In this document: positions 14,769 through 17,974 of the stretch, piece by piece | How the letters are laid out: every line of letters begins with the position of its first letter | Numbering within the stretch: position 1 is the first letter of the stretch | Assembly (NCBI GenBank): GCA_003557545.1 | Contig: PWOD01000028.1 | Coordinates: 1 to 17,974, forward strand | Source of the DNA: a bacterium | GTDB taxonomy: Bacteria > T1Sed10-126 | Direction of reading: 5' to 3' | Length of the DNA: 17,974 nucleotides | Notes under the pieces: model-generated | What the model was told of the DNA's origin: nothing | The model's input: only the letters and a program-made list of their open reading frames with translations | Databases searched by the model: none | Made by a program: the position numbers and the translations under genes

Positions 14769-15395
14769 TTACAGATCAAAGTTTTGCTTGATCTTCTCAA
14801 CAATCTGTTCAATCTGCTCGTCAAGTTGACTCAAATCATTGACCGAATTATCAACTATGTGAACCGGCATATCCAGTCCCTCATCCAGCTCTTTGTGGTC
14901 ATCTTCAGCGTAAGTTTCTTCCATCTCCTCGCGTGATACGAGGTGATCGTCCTGCCCCTCTTCCAGCGCCTCTTCATGCCGTTTAACATTTCTCTGCCAG
15001 CAGACATCAAACGGTGCATAGATATAAAGTGCCAGGCCATTTTGCAGAATCTCATCACTAAAGTTATCCGCTATCGATTCCAGATAGTTAGGACGGGAAA
15101 ACTCAATAAAAAGCACATCACATTCCTGCTGTAACTCCAGTATATCGCTGTTAAGTTCCTTGAGGATATCATTCCAGACCGTGGGATCAGTTACTTTATA
15201 ACCACCATCATCGGTCTTTCGACTGCGTTTTTCCTCAGTATCAGTCTGAAAAATATTCCACAGTTTAGGAAAATCATCAACTCGTTGAACCTGACTGGCC
15301 ATACCTTCTTCAGCCAATCGCTTATTTAACCGTCGAAAAATCTCTGATTTGCCACAGCCGGGAGTACCCAGCAGAAAAATATTCAAACACTCCAC
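14769..15395 (-). CDS. P-loop NTPase, kinase-like, unknown substrate
   Basis: A 208-residue cytoplasmic protein starting MECLNIFLLGTPGCGKS, with Walker A GTPGCGKS at residues 10-17 followed by a helix as in small-molecule kinases. DVLFIEFSRPN near residue 115 is a likely Walker B strand. LYIYAPFDVCWQRNVKRHE has the Arg/Lys pattern of a kinase lid. The C-terminal third is strongly acidic (EEALEEGQDDH, YAEDDHKELDEG). The fold suggests a nucleoside/nucleotide kinase-like enzyme, but the motifs of APS kinase, cytidylate kinase or AMP kinase are not visible, so no substrate is named. I use GTG at 15395 because GGAGG lies 8 nt upstream; an in-frame ATG at 15446 would add 17 poorly motivated residues. 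It converges on the tail-anchored protein gene. Confidence 0.75.
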   Translation of the reverse strand: MECLNIFLLGTPGCGKSEIFRRLNKRLAEEGMASQVQRVDDFPKLWNIFQTDTEEKRSRKTDDGGYKVTDPTVWNDILKELNSDILELQQECDVLFIEFSRPNYLESIADNFSDEILQNGLALYIYAPFDVCWQRNVKRHEEALEEGQDDHLVSREEMEETYAEDDHKELDEGLDMPVHIVDNSVNDLSQLDEQIEQIVEKIKQNFDL

Positions 15396-15512
15396 AACAA
15401 TCGCCTCCAAAAAATCATTTGTCCACTCCGGTCCAGAACAGTCCAAACGACCATTCTGAACCGGTTTATCAACTCATCAGTTAAATCAAACTAAATTGTG
15501 CCCAGTCTGCAT

Positions 15513-15558
15513 AATAACCGGACAAAAAATATTTAACACCTTTCAACCACCGGTTATT
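15513..15558. repeat. Inverted repeat at the end of the sugar isomerase gene
   Basis: Perfect 9-nt arms AATAACCGG (15513-15521) and CCGGTTATT (15550-15558) with a 28-nt loop; the second arm overlaps the isomerase stop codon. No U-tract follows, so terminator activity is doubtful. It might act as a 3'-end stabiliser or a regulator site between the two minus-strand genes. Confidence 0.3.
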
Positions 15559-16525
15559 TGTTAAAAATATCAGCCAGAAAGGCAGTCTCCTCAGCCATTA
15601 TCTGGTAACCGTTGATCAGATCCTGTCTGTCCCGAACAGCTGTCTCAATAATTACTACTTCGACACCTTTTTCCTCAAAAATCCGGGCCATATTCTTAAA
15701 GTTTTCCTCTTTCATTTTACCCTTTTCATGATGTATAGGTGGATGAAAAAGTTTCTGTTCAGGAACATAATCCCCAATATGGAGAGAATAAAGAAGTTCT
15801 TCGGGAAGATCTTCATAAGGCGCTTCAGGCGGATCAGGTATCTCCGCACTTGTCTGGACCTGGGTAAAAGTATGGGCAAGATCAAAACAAAATCTTACGT
15901 CAATTCCAGCTTCTCTAACGGCATCCATCACAGGGTAGATCTCATCGGTCGTTACAAACCCCGTATCAAAAGCCGTATTGTTTTCCAGATGAAGCAACAT
16001 ACCTTTGTCCTGGCTGTATGCTCCCAGATCCTTCAAAGATCGAATCAACATATTCTCCATAATCTTCAAATATCTACCTTCAGCCTGGTAAAACGGTACT
16101 GTGCCGGGATGCATCACACAATAGGTACAGCCAACCTTTGCCGCCATATCTAAATACCTTTTCAGATATTCACAGGCCAGCTGCCTATCTTCCTCCTGAA
16201 AAGAACAGGTAGCTTCGGCAACATATGTATAGGGCAGATGAAGGGACAGTGTCACATCAAGTTTTTCTGCCACTTCCCGAGCCTTAAAAAGCTCCTCATC
16301 ATCCATTCCCAGGTACGGATTGGGAATTCCTCCATCAAGCTCAACATGACGCAAATTAATCTCATTAGCAACCTCTATCTGACGGATTATATCCTTTTTA
16401 AAACGAGCCTGTGCCAGCGCGTCCATATCAGGAACCTTAAGTTCACCAGCATCAAATTTAGCCTTTTCCTCATCCGTAAGATATTCATATTCAAGCAGGT
16501 TAGTAAAATTTCTTCCTAGCCTCAT
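15554..16525 (-). CDS. Sugar phosphate isomerase/epimerase, xylose isomerase-like TIM barrel
   Basis: A 323-residue protein of the AP endonuclease 2/xylose isomerase-like superfamily (PF01261). Strand-end motifs with metal ligands can be followed: RHVELDGGIPN (about residue 59), LSLHLPYTYV (about 93), YCVMHPGTVPFY (about 135), LLHLENNTAFDTGF (about 178), RFCFDLAHTF (about 212), YSLHIGDYVPE (about 247) and VVIIETAV (about 293). The Glu, Asp, His, Glu set suits a divalent-metal isomerase or epimerase of a sugar or inositol derivative; substrate unknown. ATG at 16525 has a TGAGGTG site about 6 nt upstream. It stands between ligA and the P-loop gene with its own promoter candidate, and nothing nearby indicates a catabolic operon. 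Confidence 0.85.
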   Translation of the reverse strand: MRLGRNFTNLLEYEYLTDEEKAKFDAGELKVPDMDALAQARFKKDIIRQIEVANEINLRHVELDGGIPNPYLGMDDEELFKAREVAEKLDVTLSLHLPYTYVAEATCSFQEEDRQLACEYLKRYLDMAAKVGCTYCVMHPGTVPFYQAEGRYLKIMENMLIRSLKDLGAYSQDKGMLLHLENNTAFDTGFVTTDEIYPVMDAVREAGIDVRFCFDLAHTFTQVQTSAEIPDPPEAPYEDLPEELLYSLHIGDYVPEQKLFHPPIHHEKGKMKEENFKNMARIFEEKGVEVVIIETAVRDRQDLINGYQIMAEETAFLADIFNK

Positions 16526-16610
16526 ATCTACACCTCAATCCTTATGATAAACTTTCAAAACTACAATCTACTTAGCAAATTAAGTGATGGTCAAAAATGA
16601 TAATTAAATC

Positions 16611-16640
16611 ATAATCCATCCCTGAAAGCCCTTTTGTCAA
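16611..16640 (-). promoter_or_regulatory. Candidate promoter of the sugar isomerase gene
   Basis: On the minus strand a perfect -35 TTGACA (16640-16635), an 18-nt spacer and GATTAT (16616-16611). The start would be near 16604, about 80 nt before the ATG. A second TTGACC lies closer but has a poorer -10. Confidence 0.4.
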
Positions 16641-16733
16641 GCTAAAGAATCTATCTAATTAAACCGAAATAAGCAACCCCTTTGTGAATTTTATCCGACT
16701 TAAACCACCACAATCTACAGCCTGATTGACTGC

Positions 16734-17974
16734 TCACCGGTCAAGCAGTTGCTCAAACTCTTCACGCTCTATCAACTCAACCTCCCGCTGTTCAGCCTGC
16801 TGCAGTTTGTTCTGACCGGGATTTTCACCAACCAGTAAATAATCAGTATTTCCACTGACAGCCGAAGTTACAGTTCCTCCCTGCTCTTCAATCAGCTGCT
16901 TAAACTCCCGGCGCGTCAAACCTTCAAAACTCCCGGTAATAACGAATTTCATCCCGACAAGCTTCCCACTCTGCTCTGTCGATTCCTCCAACGGTTGTGG
17001 CTGCACTCCCAGTTCCTTTAATCGAGCTAAAACCTGGGAGTTTTTTTTGGCATTAAAAAACTCAACCAACGACTCAGAAACCCGGGGGCCAACATCCGGA
17101 AGCGACTCTAACTCCTCCCGGGATGCGGCGGACAGCTCCTCAACATTGTTAAAATTTTCTGCCAGAACCGTCGCCACATGCCGGCCCACATGACGAATCC
17201 CCAATCCATAAATAAATCTATCCAGGTCGGGCTGTTTACTCCGTTCAATCTCCGTCAACAGATTATACAGGGCCCGGGCCACCTGTCGATGAGCCTTCTC
17301 TGGTTGTTCAAGAAAATCAGCCAGTTTATTCTGGACCGATGGGCTATTTAATGAGTCTTTTAACTGTCTGGCCCTGTTTTGGCTGAACCCGCTATTATTC
17401 ACCAGCTGATCCACAGAAATATCCTGGAGCTGGTCAACACAATCAAGGGAATCTGCCAGTTTAATCGCCGTACCGGGGCCCACTCCCGGCAGTTCCAGAG
17501 CATACAAAATAACAGCAAATTCACCGTTTTCCGCCTCATTCAGAAGACGAAGATAACGCTGATTATCAAACAGTCCAGCCGCCAACAGTTGCTCGGCTGA
17601 AAGTTCATAGAGATCGGCGATTGTCGAGACCAGATCCTGTTCGACCAGTTTATCTATCCCCTCAACACCAAGTCCCTCGATATCCATTGCATCCCTGGAA
17701 ACATAATGTTCAAGCCGGCCTCGAACCTGGGCGGGACAGGCCAGCTCACCGGTACAGAGATGATACGCCCCCTCCACCTTTACCGGCGCACCACAGGCCG
17801 GACATTCCTCCGGAATTTTCAGGGGCGGCTCCCGCTCCTCTAAGGCCGAATTTAACCGTTTGGCAACATAGGGAATAACATCCCCCGCCCGCTCAATCTG
17901 CACACGGTCCTTTCGACGAATATCTTTCCGCTGTAATTCCTCAAAATTATGCAGTGACGCCCGGCTAACTGTCA
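16734..17974 (-). CDS. ligA: NAD-dependent DNA ligase LigA (5' end outside window)
   Basis: The C-terminal 413 residues of the replicative and repair DNA ligase; about the first 260 residues, with the catalytic Lys, lie beyond the right edge. It begins in TVSRASLHNFEEL at the end of the adenylation domain, followed by the OB-fold with RAGDVIPYV. The zinc finger CPAC...C...C has its four Cys codons between 17804 and 17736. The helix-hairpin-helix tandem includes LELPGVGPGTAIKLADSL and LESLPDVGPRVSESL. The C-terminal BRCT domain (last 77 residues, GMKFVITGSFEGLTRREFKQ, and TDYLLVGENPGQNKL) is complete to the TGA stop. The frame is unbroken and the architecture is standard. Confidence 0.97.
   Translation of the reverse strand, partial: TVSRASLHNFEELQRKDIRRKDRVQIERAGDVIPYVAKRLNSALEEREPPLKIPEECPACGAPVKVEGAYHLCTGELACPAQVRGRLEHYVSRDAMDIEGLGVEGIDKLVEQDLVSTIADLYELSAEQLLAAGLFDNQRYLRLLNEAENGEFAVILYALELPGVGPGTAIKLADSLDCVDQLQDISVDQLVNNSGFSQNRARQLKDSLNSPSVQNKLADFLEQPEKAHRQVARALYNLLTEIERSKQPDLDRFIYGLGIRHVGRHVATVLAENFNNVEELSAASREELESLPDVGPRVSESLVEFFNAKKNSQVLARLKELGVQPQPLEESTEQSGKLVGMKFVITGSFEGLTRREFKQLIEEQGGTVTSAVSGNTDYLLVGENPGQNKLQQAEQREVELIEREEFEQLLDR

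Noticed and set aside
14769-15395. Possible APS kinase (cysC) partner of sat.
   Set aside because: It has a Walker A motif but lacks recognisable APS kinase motifs, and it is separated from sat by a gene on the opposite strand.
16526-16733. Small gene between ligA and the sugar isomerase.
   Set aside because: The 208 nt are AT-rich with a promoter-like pair and no supported coding frame or RNA fold.

Overview
This window looks like ordinary chromosome from a diderm, probably anaerobic and possibly salt-adapted bacterium, most likely a spirochaete or a relative. Three things support this. (1) The V-type ATPase operon has the order E, DUF2764, A, B, D, I, K, which is the layout known from Chlamydiae, Spirochaetes and Bacteroidetes and not the Enterococcus/Thermus/archaeal layout. 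(2) A signal-peptide-bearing beta-barrel protein ending in Phe implies an outer membrane. (3) A membrane-anchored PASTA protein without a kinase domain lies directly next to rpe. The assignment is inference; no rRNA or other decisive marker is present. There are no mobile elements, CRISPR arrays or phage genes.

Left part (1-4615, minus strand): a dense run reading tRNA-Arg(CCT), PHP-family phosphoesterase, outer-membrane beta-barrel protein, TPR membrane protein, PASTA membrane protein, ribulose-phosphate 3-epimerase (rpe) and a GT-A glycosyltransferase that runs off the left edge. The five junctions have gaps of 13, 1, 9, 3 and 1 nt, then 63 nt before the glycosyltransferase, so this is probably one transcription unit. 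The tRNA sits 13 nt before the PHP start codon.

Middle (4616-12245, plus strand): a 432-nt intergenic region with divergent promoters, then the seven-gene V-ATPase operon behind a good sigma70-type promoter. The K rotor subunit carries the Thr-Gln / Gln / Glu set that binds Na+ in Enterococcus hirae NtpK, which predicts a sodium-coupled enzyme. A strong hairpin closes the operon.

Right part (12246-17974): sulfate adenylyltransferase (sat, minus strand) with its own leader; a divergent gene for an unrecognised two-domain protein with a C-terminal membrane anchor (plus strand); a P-loop kinase-like protein of unknown role; a xylose-isomerase-like sugar phosphate isomerase/epimerase; and the C-terminal two-thirds of NAD-dependent DNA ligase LigA (all minus strand), which runs off the right edge.

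I found no clearly undescribed multi-gene system. The best leads are the short DUF2764 subunit in an ATPase lacking recognisable C, F and G genes, the Na+ signature in K, the tail-anchored unknown protein, the orphan P-loop protein near sat, and the tRNA-to-CDS junction without a Shine-Dalgarno site.
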